A DNA stretch of 47,074 nucleotides from positions 1 through 47,074 of the forward strand of contig JAFUCN010000083.1 of assembly GCA_017459665.1 (NCBI GenBank), read 5' to 3'. The position numbers were made by a program, and so were the translations under genes. Below are positions 9,475-17,158 of this stretch, piece by piece. Under the pieces are notes generated by a model, which saw nothing but the letters and a program-made list of their open reading frames with translations, searched no databases and had not been told where the DNA came from. Numbering within the stretch: the stretch's first letter is position 1; each line of letters opens with the position of its first letter. Origin of the DNA: Methanobrevibacter sp. (GTDB lineage Archaea > Methanobacteriota > Methanobacteria > Methanobacteriales > Methanobacteriaceae).

Positions 9475-9831
9475 ATGAATGGTGAACTTGATTTGGAACT
9501 TTATACTATTTCTATTATACGTTTGAACACTGCTTTTGGCAAATTGGAAGACAGTGAAGATGAAGCAATTGAATTATTCAATGAAAGTGCAAAGGATTTG
9601 CAGACATTATATGAAGACATATTAAATGATTTAGACCAGGATGAAGTAAATTTTGGTGAATATTATCCGTTTTTTGAAAACGGAAAACAGACATTTCCGG
9701 AATATATTTCTGCATTAGGCACAATTGAAAATGAAAAGCTGGAAGAACCCATAAGCAAACTAATCAATATATTTAACAATTTAAACAAAATTGCAGGCGC
9801 TTTTCCCGCACAAAATGAAGTGATAAAATGA
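9475..9831 (+). CDS. Small acidic protein upstream of the DUF447 gene
   Basis: 118 aa from the ATG at 9475, which follows GGTGATGCT; a longer reading from 9427 starts inside the upstream terminator and is rejected. I do not know a named family. The protein is acidic and predicted helical throughout (ELDLELYTISIIRLNTAFGK, then EDEAIELFNESAKDLQTLYE), with no membrane segment, and may form a small helical bundle. Its stop overlaps the DUF447 start by four bases (ATGA), so the two products are probably made together and may interact. Confidence 0.75.
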   Translation: MNGELDLELYTISIIRLNTAFGKLEDSEDEAIELFNESAKDLQTLYEDILNDLDQDEVNFGEYYPFFENGKQTFPEYISALGTIENEKLEEPISKLINIFNNLNKIAGAFPAQNEVIK

Positions 9832-10454
9832 ATGAAACCTTAAAAAAAATAGGAATTACAACCGAAGAGAGATACGAATGCATTTATACAACAATCGATG
9901 AGGAAGGAAACAAAAATTCAGCGGCAATCGGCCTTAAATACTTCGGCAGCGACAATATAGGATGCAGAATATTTGAAGGATCAAAAACCCTTGAAAACAT
10001 CCAAAAAACTAAAAAATATGTTATAAACATAACACAGGACCCATTGATTTTTACAAAATCAACTATCGACAAGCTTTCTGATGAATATTTCACAGATGAC
10101 AGCGACATTGCAATTTTAAAGGATGCCGGTTCATATATCATTGTTGATGTTGTTGACATTAACGAACAAAAGCCAGAAAACACTCCAATTGACAATGACC
10201 AGAGCATCTTCATGATTAAAGGCAAAATCAGCAAAATCGTCATTAACGATGAAAGCATTAAGGCATTTAACCGTGGACTAAGTGGAATAATTGAATGTCT
10301 TGTCAATTTCTCAAGATATAAAATCGTGGACGATGAAAAAAGAACCGAATATATGGATAGAGTCATTGAAAACAACAGGATGATTCAAAGAATCGGAAAT
10401 GAAAAAACAAAAGAGTCAATGGAACTAATAAAAAAAGAATATGAAAAAAATTAA
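9828..10454 (+). CDS. DUF447 family protein (flavin-reductase-like split barrel)
   Basis: 208 aa. The pattern of an N-terminal strand (ERYECIYTTIDEEGNKNSAA), a central G-C-R-I-F-E-G segment, and NFSRYKIVD toward the C-terminus fits DUF447, a family widespread in methanogens and related to FMN-binding split barrels. From memory, DUF447 genes also accompany tetrahydromethanopterin-linked C1 genes in methylotrophic bacteria, so a role in C1 cofactor metabolism is reasonable but inferred. Coupled to the small acidic gene by an ATGA overlap. Ends at the terminator shared with the convergent transporter gene. Confidence 0.75.
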   Translation: MNETLKKIGITTEERYECIYTTIDEEGNKNSAAIGLKYFGSDNIGCRIFEGSKTLENIQKTKKYVINITQDPLIFTKSTIDKLSDEYFTDDSDIAILKDAGSYIIVDVVDINEQKPENTPIDNDQSIFMIKGKISKIVINDESIKAFNRGLSGIIECLVNFSRYKIVDDEKRTEYMDRVIENNRMIQRIGNEKTKESMELIKKEYEKN

Positions 10455-10456
10455 AA

Positions 10457-10481
10457 AAGCATAGTTAAATTAACTATGCTT
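10457..10481. terminator. Bidirectional terminator between convergent genes
   Basis: AAGCATAGTTAA and its exact complement are separated by a single A, giving a 12-bp stem. It follows the DUF447 stop and includes the stop codon of the convergent substrate-binding protein gene. Confidence 0.7.
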
Positions 10482-11445
10482 CCCAATATAAATCTTCTTG
10501 AGAAATTGTTTCTTTTAAAATACCTAAATCTACTTCAAGTGCTTGGAATGCATCTACATCCGCTTTGAAACTGTCATCAATACCAGATATGAATGGGAAG
10601 CTTTCTAAAGAGCTAGCTTCTAAATCTGCATCAGAGACAATGTCTTCAGGTAAAAGACTTACTACATCAGCAGCATTACCTGCTGCCACATTTTCGTTAA
10701 TGTAGTCAGTAGCTTCTTTATGGATGTCTAAAATAGTTTTCACAGTATCTTCATGGTTTTTAATGAAATCATCAGATGCAACAACTACACAACATGGGTG
10801 ATTTGGTAATATTTCTTGACTGTCTGCTAAAACAGTGTTTCCTTCTTGAGCTTCAGCAATGCTTACATAAGGTTGGAAAGTAATGATTCCATCAATTTGT
10901 TTGGTTTTTAAAGCATCGTTCATTGAAGGTACTTTCATAGCAGATTCTTCAATATCATCTAATGATAATCCATTTTGTTTTAAGTAGTATGCGAGCAATA
11001 CATGTTGAATTGAAGCATCACCAGGAGTAGCTATGGATTTACCAGCTAAATCAGCACCGGATGTGATACCGGATTCATCAGTTACAACAATTCCACTACC
11101 TTCAGTTTGAGCAGCAGAAATAACTTTTACAGGGACTCCCTTTTCAACAGAGGACAATACTGGTGCAATACCTACGTAACCAACATCAATGTCCCCACTT
11201 GCCATAGCAGTCATTAAGTCTCCACCATTATTGAACTGAACGAGTTCAGTTTCAATACCTGCGTCTTTATATTTACCTTGAGCATCAGCTACAAATAAAG
11301 CAGCATCGTGATCGGAAGGTAAATATCCGATTTTTACAGTGTTGTCTCCTCCACCTAAAAAGTCGAAGAAACCTGCACTAGCTGAACCCATTACAAGGAA
11401 TGCAGCAAGTGCCAACACTAAAACAAATGTAATTTTTTTATTCAT
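10474..11445 (-). CDS. ABC transporter substrate-binding protein (NMT1/SsuA-like)
   Basis: 323 aa from the ATG at 11445, placed five bases after a GGTGA ribosome site; the GTG at 11454 is within that site. A signal peptide (MNKKITFVLVLALAAFLVMG, cut near SASA) is followed by a periplasmic-binding fold typical of the NMT1/THI5, nitrate, sulfonate and taurine group: VKIGYLPSDHDAALFVADAQ, FNNGGDLMTAMASGDIDVGY and GIAPVLSSVEKGVPVKV. It should capture a small anion, sulfonate or heterocycle outside the membrane. No permease or ATPase gene is adjacent, so the partner components must lie elsewhere. Its upstream region carries the TAACAATTGTTA dyad shared with the neighbouring biosynthetic genes. Confidence 0.88.
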   Translation of the reverse strand: MNKKITFVLVLALAAFLVMGSASAGFFDFLGGGDNTVKIGYLPSDHDAALFVADAQGKYKDAGIETELVQFNNGGDLMTAMASGDIDVGYVGIAPVLSSVEKGVPVKVISAAQTEGSGIVVTDESGITSGADLAGKSIATPGDASIQHVLLAYYLKQNGLSLDDIEESAMKVPSMNDALKTKQIDGIITFQPYVSIAEAQEGNTVLADSQEILPNHPCCVVVASDDFIKNHEDTVKTILDIHKEATDYINENVAAGNAADVVSLLPEDIVSDADLEASSLESFPFISGIDDSFKADVDAFQALEVDLGILKETISQEDLYWEA

Positions 11446-11456
11446 ATATTTCACCG

Positions 11457-11484
11457 TAATTGTAAGTTAACTTAATTACAATTA
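11457..11484. promoter_or_regulatory. Inverted repeat in the leader of the substrate-binding protein gene
   Basis: TAATTGTAA and TTACAATTA form exact 9-bp arms around GTTAACTTAA, just before the ribosome site. It could be an operator or an RNA hairpin in the leader. Sequence differs from the TAACAATTGTTA dyad at 11529. Confidence 0.45.
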
Positions 11485-11528
11485 TACTTTAAGAAATTTA
11501 ATATTTATAAATTGCTTTTTTATTAAGT

Positions 11529-11540
11529 TAACAATTGTTA
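11529..11540. promoter_or_regulatory. TAACAATTGTTA operator, site 1
   Basis: Perfect 12-bp palindrome; on the minus strand it reads GTATAACAATTGTTAACT. It lies about 85 bases upstream of the substrate-binding protein start, upstream of a TATA-like TTTATAAATA (about 11504-11513). Same sequence as the sites at 16835 and 19784. Confidence 0.65.
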
Positions 11541-11598
11541 TACTGAATCCCTAAAAGTAGTTTATCAAACAAGATATTTAAAGTTTATCAAAAAAAAT

Positions 11599-12987
11599 TC
11601 ATTTTCCAACTAAGGCAGTATCAACATATTCTGCAAGTTCAGAGCTCTTGTCCAAATCAATATTTTCAATATTGTTGATGCTAGTCTGCTTATTATTCAT
11701 AGATAACATTACATGAGTGTTGATATAACCATCCTGCTCAATTAACTTTAAAATTCTTTTACCATAGGTCAAATCAGGATTAGATATTCTATTTAACATG
11801 AAATTTAAAGTGGAATAATCATTAATGCCTAAAACTTCACACATGCCATACATTTCATTAATTATCTCGGCAGCCCAATCTTTAAGAGTTATCTCTTCAC
11901 CATCTTTCAATAATCTCATTGACTCATCATAAGCTCTCTCGGCAGTATTTATTTCATTGATTGCAGCTTCCTTTTGCCATAAAGGATAATCAGACTCTTC
12001 CTTAATAAACATGTAAATCAAAAAGAAATGTAAAAATTTCATATCCCTTCTTACATGACCGCACTGATAAAATGGATTAATGTCCAAGGTACGTATTTCA
12101 ACATATTCGATTCCATCACTTTTAAGAGAATTTAACATGTCCTTAGGATTCTTTGGTTTTAAACGTATCTGTGTGTATAGCTCTTTAGCTTCAGACAAAT
12201 CACCATCTTCAATGAATCCTTCAACATCCCTGACAAATTCATCAACAGAGACATAAGAAGGATATAACTGTTTTAAATTTTTATATCCGCAGGAAGCATT
12301 TCTAAATGAAGGGCCTTTGGTTGAATAGAAACTGTCATGACCGTCCTGAGCATCCATTAAATTGATAAACTCGCTGGAAAAGGTTTTATGAGCGCTAATT
12401 GAACAGCCAGTAAGATAAATAATCAGCCAGCAGTATCTCAAATAATTTCTGGTAATCTTTAGATAAACTTCATTTTTAAATTCTTTAAATGTCAAATCCC
12501 TATCTTCAAGGGAATAGACTTTATTTAGAAACACATCACTAAAAGAAAAGTTAAAATGAATCCCTGAAATCATCTGTTTTTTAACGCCATACTTTTTAGC
12601 TAGCTTTTCACGATACTTCTGTGATTCTGCACCCTCTTCAGAGTATTGTGCAATCGGTATTTTATTTTTATCCGGCAAAATACATGGAATTGAATGAAAC
12701 CACAGATATTCATCTTCGGGAAGTGAAGAATTGACTAAATCAGACAACAATAAAAAATTATCAAAAGCTTCATCAATAGAATCAAATGTTGGTGTTATTA
12801 TTTCAATTTGGCTTTCTGAAAAATCAGTGGTAACTAACGGATTTGTTAATTTATCACCAAAAATTGCAGGATGAGGAGTTAGGGACAATAATCCATCACT
12901 TTTAGCCCGTAAACTTTCCCATTCTATACCAAATGAACCTGCTAAGATTTCATCTGCAGAAAGGTTAGATAGATTTTTAAAATTCAT
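11599..12987 (-). CDS. GshA-type glutamate-cysteine ligase-like protein
   Basis: 462 aa. The N-terminal third has the class I gamma-glutamylcysteine synthetase signature: FGIEWESLRAK (20-29), LLSLTPHPAIFGDKLTNP (33-50) and TTDFSESQIEIITP (53-66), as in bacterial GshA and the ligase half of GshF. That enzyme joins glutamate's gamma-carboxyl to the amino group of cysteine using ATP. Full length for GshA; no GshB/ATP-grasp domain follows, so it would stop at the gamma-glutamyl product. The type is bacterial and unexpected in a methanogen, suggesting transfer. The acceptor may be cysteine or another amine. It follows the EgtA-like ligase gene by 39 bases and is the last gene of that operon. Confidence 0.85.
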   Translation of the reverse strand: MNFKNLSNLSADEILAGSFGIEWESLRAKSDGLLSLTPHPAIFGDKLTNPLVTTDFSESQIEIITPTFDSIDEAFDNFLLLSDLVNSSLPEDEYLWFHSIPCILPDKNKIPIAQYSEEGAESQKYREKLAKKYGVKKQMISGIHFNFSFSDVFLNKVYSLEDRDLTFKEFKNEVYLKITRNYLRYCWLIIYLTGCSISAHKTFSSEFINLMDAQDGHDSFYSTKGPSFRNASCGYKNLKQLYPSYVSVDEFVRDVEGFIEDGDLSEAKELYTQIRLKPKNPKDMLNSLKSDGIEYVEIRTLDINPFYQCGHVRRDMKFLHFFLIYMFIKEESDYPLWQKEAAINEINTAERAYDESMRLLKDGEEITLKDWAAEIINEMYGMCEVLGINDYSTLNFMLNRISNPDLTYGKRILKLIEQDGYINTHVMLSMNNKQTSINNIENIDLDKSSELAEYVDTALVGK

Positions 12988-13026
12988 TTTCTCACTACTA
13001 ATTTAAACTTAATAATTATATATAAC

Positions 13027-14418
13027 TTAGTCTAATTTACCGTAATCTTCAATCAGTTTCTCAATTTTGCATCCATTATGCATTGAAGAAATAATCTCTT
13101 TTCCAGGATTGGTACGTTTTTTTATGCGCCTGTATAATGGTTTTAAAAATTCCTCTTCACCAATTCCTCTTTCTTCAAGACCGAATGCAGCCAAATCAAC
13201 AATTTCTTTAGATAGTTTACATACATCCTTTATATCGACAAATGATGGAAGCTCATCTCGAATTAAAAGTTTTCTAAGCTCTCCCGCCGTATAACCATTA
13301 TTATAGATAACTTCATCATCATCAACAATTTTCTCCAATTCATCCAAATTGTCTTTTAGGCCAACATGAAAAGCGGCAACACACATTGAATCCCTAATCG
13401 GTTGAGTGCAAATGCTTCTAAATTCTACAGTCCCTCTGAATGTCAGATTAATGAATTTGAATGGCCTTAAATATTTTATATCACTGATACATGGTTTAAT
13501 GTCAATGTCACGGTACTCGCCATTATTATAGATTTCACCACGGACAAAATCCTGGCCAAAATAATCAAGCAGATTCATGGATTCGAAATTAATATATGCT
13601 CCATCGCGCATTACACAGTACATATTTAGAGATTCAAGGTATGACTGAAGGCTTTCAATATCCTTAAAGTCAACATCATACACCCCAATATTGTGAGGAT
13701 TGATTCCATGTGTAGAGTATTCCCATAGGGGATCTCTAAAGCATGTCACATGTTTATTTTCATCCAGCAGAACTGAATTAGAAAACAATAATGCTTTGAT
13801 AGGTTCAATTTTTGAAAAGACATTGATAGTCTTAATTAAATCATCCCTGTGAACATCGATTTGAACCTGTGATGCAGATGAAAACATGCCATATTCAGGG
13901 TATTTGTGAAAATGCATCGGAACATTTTCATACTTTTTAATGGATTTCAAATGATGATAAAGCATCAGATACCTTTCTGACGGAATAGGCTCATGAATAT
14001 TATATTTTCTATACGGATTAATACCCATTCCGGTTAAAGTATGATTATATTCTTCAAATGATTCTTTTACAAAAGAGTAATACTCACCAAACCGTTCATT
14101 TATTGCAAAGAGGTCCTTTTCACGACCCATTGCAAACTCTATATTGTTATATGAACAGTCATAGCATACAATATCATCAGTTTCTGGGTTTTTAAGTGAA
14201 AATACATTTCCATCATAGTCAATTCCATCTTCTTTAAAATCCGAATAATAATTCTGGAATTTATCAGTGACTTTATGGACCACATCAAAATTCACTGCTT
14301 GTTTATCAAGATTGACAATCGGAATTTCGATTTCAATGCCTATGAAATCCTTTTTTTGGTTTGTTGGTTTGATAAACTCATCATAAAGTTTGTTTCTTAC
14401 AGTTTCCGGACTAATCAT
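13027..14418 (-). CDS. GCS2/EgtA-type glutamate ligase-like protein
   Basis: 463 aa from the ATG at 14418 (GAGG four bases before); an ATG three codons upstream has no room for a ribosome site. Motifs FIGIEIEIPIV (25-35), MFSSASQVQIDVHRDD and the C-terminal TFRGTVEFRSICTQP fit the GCS2 family (PF04107: EgtA, YbdK and plant-type gamma-glutamylcysteine synthetases), which form gamma-glutamyl amides with ATP. This is a different family from the GshA-type ligase next to it, so the operon has two glutamate ligases of unrelated sequence type. Its start overlaps the end of the EgtC-like gene by eight bases. Acceptor unknown. Confidence 0.75.
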   Translation of the reverse strand: MISPETVRNKLYDEFIKPTNQKKDFIGIEIEIPIVNLDKQAVNFDVVHKVTDKFQNYYSDFKEDGIDYDGNVFSLKNPETDDIVCYDCSYNNIEFAMGREKDLFAINERFGEYYSFVKESFEEYNHTLTGMGINPYRKYNIHEPIPSERYLMLYHHLKSIKKYENVPMHFHKYPEYGMFSSASQVQIDVHRDDLIKTINVFSKIEPIKALLFSNSVLLDENKHVTCFRDPLWEYSTHGINPHNIGVYDVDFKDIESLQSYLESLNMYCVMRDGAYINFESMNLLDYFGQDFVRGEIYNNGEYRDIDIKPCISDIKYLRPFKFINLTFRGTVEFRSICTQPIRDSMCVAAFHVGLKDNLDELEKIVDDDEVIYNNGYTAGELRKLLIRDELPSFVDIKDVCKLSKEIVDLAAFGLEERGIGEEEFLKPLYRRIKKRTNPGKEIISSMHNGCKIEKLIEDYGKLD

Positions 14419-15208
14419 TATCCTCATCCTGATTGATTGTCTTTAAGAACTCTTCTATAGCTTTTTCATGTTCTTCGGTTAAAATGAATTCATTTTTGTG
14501 CTCTTCACTCTCGAATATGATATTTCCATCAATCAAACCAAACAGCTTGTTCAGTTCAACCTGCTTCCAGTTTGCATCATCATTGAGTGGAGTTGAAGCA
14601 ACAAGAAATCCTTCTTCATTTTTAAGATAATAAAGAGAATCCCTCATATTAGAATGAATATAAGTTAAGTCCCCATCATAAATCATTAAATTAAGCTTGT
14701 TGTTTTTTGATAAGTCTGATACGACATTATTCAGTAGGTTAAAACGTTCCTTTATGGTAGATGGAGCCCCTTTAGCATTTTCAAATTCGTTGACTTTGTC
14801 AATAATGTAAAGAAGAATCCTTTCTGAATCAGTATCTCCATTTTCTCTTTCTTTGTATTTGTCAAGCTCAGGATAGTCGAAAATTGTTCCATTGTGAATC
14901 AACATCCATGATCTGTTATTGTCATCGGCTTCGATAAAGGGATGGCAATTTGGAGATATTATCTCACCTACTGTTGCTAATCTTATATGAGCAAAAACGT
15001 TTTTTCCAATAATAGGATTGGATAATATATCTTTTAAGTGCTGACTGCATGTTGCTTTTACTGGCTCTTTATTTATAACAAATTCATCGGATTGCATTGT
15101 TGCTAATCCCCATCCATGTGGATGTTCATTAGAGTGATTATAAAAACATTCAAGACATTCATTTACTTGTTTTGGCGTATTTGAATTAAAACAAAAAATT
15201 TCACACAT
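14411..15208 (-). CDS. EgtC/YafJ-like class II glutamine amidotransferase-fold amidohydrolase
   Basis: 265 aa. It begins MCEIFCF, so Cys2 becomes the N-terminal nucleophile after Met removal. Class II glutamine amidotransferase motifs follow: HPHGWGLA, FAHIRLATVG, NCHPF, IHNGTIFDY and GDTDSERIL. There is no synthase or transferase domain, so it is a stand-alone Ntn hydrolase like EgtC, which removes the gamma-glutamyl group in ergothioneine synthesis, or YafJ. Next to two glutamate ligases, a deglutamylase role is the best guess; direct glutaminase activity is the alternative. First gene of the operon, with ribosome site GGGAGG and the dyad pair at 15233-15266 upstream. Confidence 0.85.
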   Translation of the reverse strand: MCEIFCFNSNTPKQVNECLECFYNHSNEHPHGWGLATMQSDEFVINKEPVKATCSQHLKDILSNPIIGKNVFAHIRLATVGEIISPNCHPFIEADDNNRSWMLIHNGTIFDYPELDKYKERENGDTDSERILLYIIDKVNEFENAKGAPSTIKERFNLLNNVVSDLSKNNKLNLMIYDGDLTYIHSNMRDSLYYLKNEEGFLVASTPLNDDANWKQVELNKLFGLIDGNIIFESEEHKNEFILTEEHEKAIEEFLKTINQDEDND

Positions 15209-15232
15209 ATATTATCCTCCCATTATTTTATT

Positions 15233-15266
15233 ATCACAATTGTTATATTGCAATAACATATGTTAT
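15233..15266. promoter_or_regulatory. TAACAATTGTTA-like operator pair, site 2
   Basis: On the minus strand AATATAACAATTGTGA (complement of 15233-15248) is followed upstream by ATAACATATGTTAT, a perfect 14-bp palindrome at 15253-15266. The first differs from TAACAATTGTTA by one base. The AATATAA part could serve as the TATA box of the EgtC-like operon, so the operator would overlap it. Confidence 0.6.
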
Positions 15267-15296
15267 ATGGTTAATAGTATATAAAGATTTTTGATA

Positions 15297-15497
15297 TTAG
15301 CCACCATAGATAATCTGAACCAGATTAATTTCATCCCCGTCATTTATTATGCTTTCCTCAATGGTCAGCTCACCATTCTTCTTAGCGACAATTGTCTGGG
15401 AAGACAAATTCAATTCATTTAACAAATCATTAATAGTATAGTTTTCTTTTAAATCTCTATTTTCATCAATATCCTTAAATTTTAATCTGAAATTCAT
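15297..15497 (-). CDS. ThiS/MoaD-like sulfur carrier protein
   Basis: 66 aa beta-grasp protein ending IIYGG. The C-terminal Gly-Gly is the mark of ThiS, MoaD and related carriers, which are adenylated by an E1-like enzyme and turned into a thiocarboxylate that donates sulfur. Internal pattern: TINDLLNELNL (helix), TIVAKKNGELTIEES (strand region) and DGDEINLVQI before the tail. Size is normal. It starts nine bases after the GMC oxidoreductase gene with its own ribosome site (GAGGTGAA), so the two form an operon. The ThiF-like gene at 18180 is the obvious activating partner. Whether it serves thiamine, molybdopterin or another pathway is not visible; the neighbours argue for another. Confidence 0.85.
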   Translation of the reverse strand: MNFRLKFKDIDENRDLKENYTINDLLNELNLSSQTIVAKKNGELTIEESIINDGDEINLVQIIYGG

Positions 15498-15506
15498 TTT
15501 TTCACC

Positions 15507-16814
15507 TCAAATATTTTGATTTACGATTTTAGCGACTTTTTTTGCAATTGCAACAATAGTCAGAATAGGTGGCCTTCCTGGAGCTTCAGGAATTACACTA
15601 GCATCACAGACATACAAACCCTTTATTTTGCTTTCGAAGTTATTGTCCACAACCTCCCCAATAGCTGCAGTTCCACCGGGATGTGCACCTTTAAGAGGTG
15701 TTGCAACAATAGAATCCGGATCAACTCCCATTTTTAGAAGTAATTTTACAGCCTTCTGATAACCTTCCTTAATTAAATCAGCATCAACTTTTGTGAGAGT
15801 TTTTTCGACATTGCCTTCCTTGTCAATTTTTCCAATGCATGTATCTGCAAACTTTAACATCAAACCGATTACATCCCTATCACGAGCTTTAATGCCTTTT
15901 TCCTCAATCAATGGAAGCAATTGCATTGAATAATGTGGTGATAAAAAATAAGGTCCAAATTCGGCCTTTACACCCATCATCAGTTCATTTTTAAGATTTG
16001 CATCTTCAAGATATCCTCCTATTGTTGTGAAAATATCAAAAAATATCTGATCGCCCACATTTTCAATTCCGGAATTCTTTAAAATTATAGGAGTATTTAA
16101 TGCTCCCGCAGAAACAATGACCTTTTTTGCTTTAAAGACATGCTTTTCATTGTTGGCATTTATTCCCACCACCCCAACAACGTTACTGTTTTCATGCAAT
16201 ATTTCAAAGACGTTAAAGTCAGATATTAAATCAGCACCATATTCCAGCGCTTCATCAACAAAGTATGTTGCATCCCATTTTGCATCAAACAGACATCCGT
16301 TTACACATTTTCCGCAAAGCCTACATTTATCAAACTCAATGAATTTTGGCATCGGCTCGACAACATAACCTAATTCATCACCTGCTTTAGCTATTAACTG
16401 TGTAGAATTTCCCCATAGTTTTTTTGGAAAATATATTACCTTAAGCTCCCCGCTTGCCTCCAGGAGTTCTTCAAAAATATCCAAATTCTTATCTTCAAAC
16501 TGCTGCATTATCGAATTTGAATAACATCCACTGCATGAAAAGCAGGCATTCCCGATTGAAGAGGTGGTTGTTCCGCCAATCTCTTCAATGTTTGTTAACT
16601 CCAACGGCTTAGATAGAAATTCATAACCTTTTATATCTTCAGCAGACAAATTGTTTTTCAGATGAATTTCTTTGACTTTCATGTGTTTGACATAGCTACC
16701 ATCATCTTGTCTTGAGCCCTTTTCAAGAATTAGGACTTTATTTCCGTTTTGGCTCAAATCCTTTGCTACTGTGGCGCCTCCAGCACCTGTTCCTATAACA
16801 ATTACATCATATAT
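15507..16814 (-). CDS. GMC-type FAD-dependent oxidoreductase
   Basis: About 435 aa if started at 16814. The FAD motif YDVIVIGTGAGGATVAKDL is at the N-terminus and the GMC C-terminal signature is at the end (GAHPGGTAAIGEVVD ... LYVCDASVIPEAPGRPP). Two Cys clusters, CFSCSGC and CRLCGKCVNGC, resemble those of long-chain alcohol and other GMC oxidases. It should oxidise an alcohol or similar CH-X group. The start is odd: GGAGG (16822-16826) points to an ATA codon at 16814, seven bases away; the nearest ATG is out of frame and hits a stop at once. A TTG at 16883 is in frame, but the coding would then run through the operator at 16835-16846. First gene of an operon with the sulfur carrier. Confidence 0.8.
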   Translation of the reverse strand: MYDVIVIGTGAGGATVAKDLSQNGNKVLILEKGSRQDDGSYVKHMKVKEIHLKNNLSAEDIKGYEFLSKPLELTNIEEIGGTTTSSIGNACFSCSGCYSNSIMQQFEDKNLDIFEELLEASGELKVIYFPKKLWGNSTQLIAKAGDELGYVVEPMPKFIEFDKCRLCGKCVNGCLFDAKWDATYFVDEALEYGADLISDFNVFEILHENSNVVGVVGINANNEKHVFKAKKVIVSAGALNTPIILKNSGIENVGDQIFFDIFTTIGGYLEDANLKNELMMGVKAEFGPYFLSPHYSMQLLPLIEEKGIKARDRDVIGLMLKFADTCIGKIDKEGNVEKTLTKVDADLIKEGYQKAVKLLLKMGVDPDSIVATPLKGAHPGGTAAIGEVVDNNFESKIKGLYVCDASVIPEAPGRPPILTIVAIAKKVAKIVNQNI

Positions 16815-16834
16815 TTTTATTCCTCCACAATAAT

Positions 16835-16846
16835 TAACAATTGTTA
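16835..16846. promoter_or_regulatory. TAACAATTGTTA operator, site 3
   Basis: Perfect palindrome; minus strand reads TTAATATAACAATTGTTAAT directly upstream of the GMC ribosome site at 16821-16828. ATATAA may double as the TATA box, as at sites 2 and 5. Confidence 0.65.
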
Positions 16847-16932
16847 TATTAATTTGGTCAGTTAAAAATATTTCTACTTTCAAAACGGAATTTTTGGCAA
16901 AATATTTATACTATCATAAATATCATATTATA

Positions 16933-16977
16933 ATATGGAAAAAATAACTATTGTTATATTATTATATTTTTCCATAT
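16933..16977. promoter_or_regulatory. Operator site 4 framed by an 11-bp inverted repeat
   Basis: TAACTATTGTTA (16945-16956, one mismatch to the shared dyad) lies between perfect arms ATATGGAAAAA (16933-16943) and TTTTTCCATAT (16967-16977). It is in the space between the divergent GMC and LarE-like genes and could act on either. Confidence 0.55.
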
Positions 16978-16993
16978 CTCGGGCAAATAAGGG

Positions 16994-17010
16994 TAAAACA
17001 AATTGTTTTA
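16994..17010. promoter_or_regulatory. Inverted repeat TAAAACAA-A-TTGTTTTA
   Basis: Exact 8-bp arms with a one-base centre, 17 bases past the previous element. Its CAA/TTG half-sites resemble the operator half-sites but with different spacing. Confidence 0.35.
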
Positions 17011-17107
17011 AGAAATTTAATAAGTATTAATGAGTTAAAATTTAATATACTCCCCAAAAATTTTAAACCTTGAATATCCAACCGATTAAATAAACTTCAT
17101 TAATATT

Positions 17108-17130
17108 AAGGAGCATGAAATATGCTCTTT
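17108..17130 (+). promoter_or_regulatory. Hairpin in the leader of the LarE-like operon (possible attenuator)
   Basis: GAGCAT-GAAAT-ATGCTC stem, extendable by A-T and G-T pairs, followed by TTTTATT. It looks like a terminator hairpin but lies about 30 bases before the larE-like start codon and its ribosome site GGGAGG, so it may control read-through or be incidental. Confidence 0.35.
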
Positions 17131-17158
17131 TATTAAATTTCTAAAAAGGGAGGCTTAG

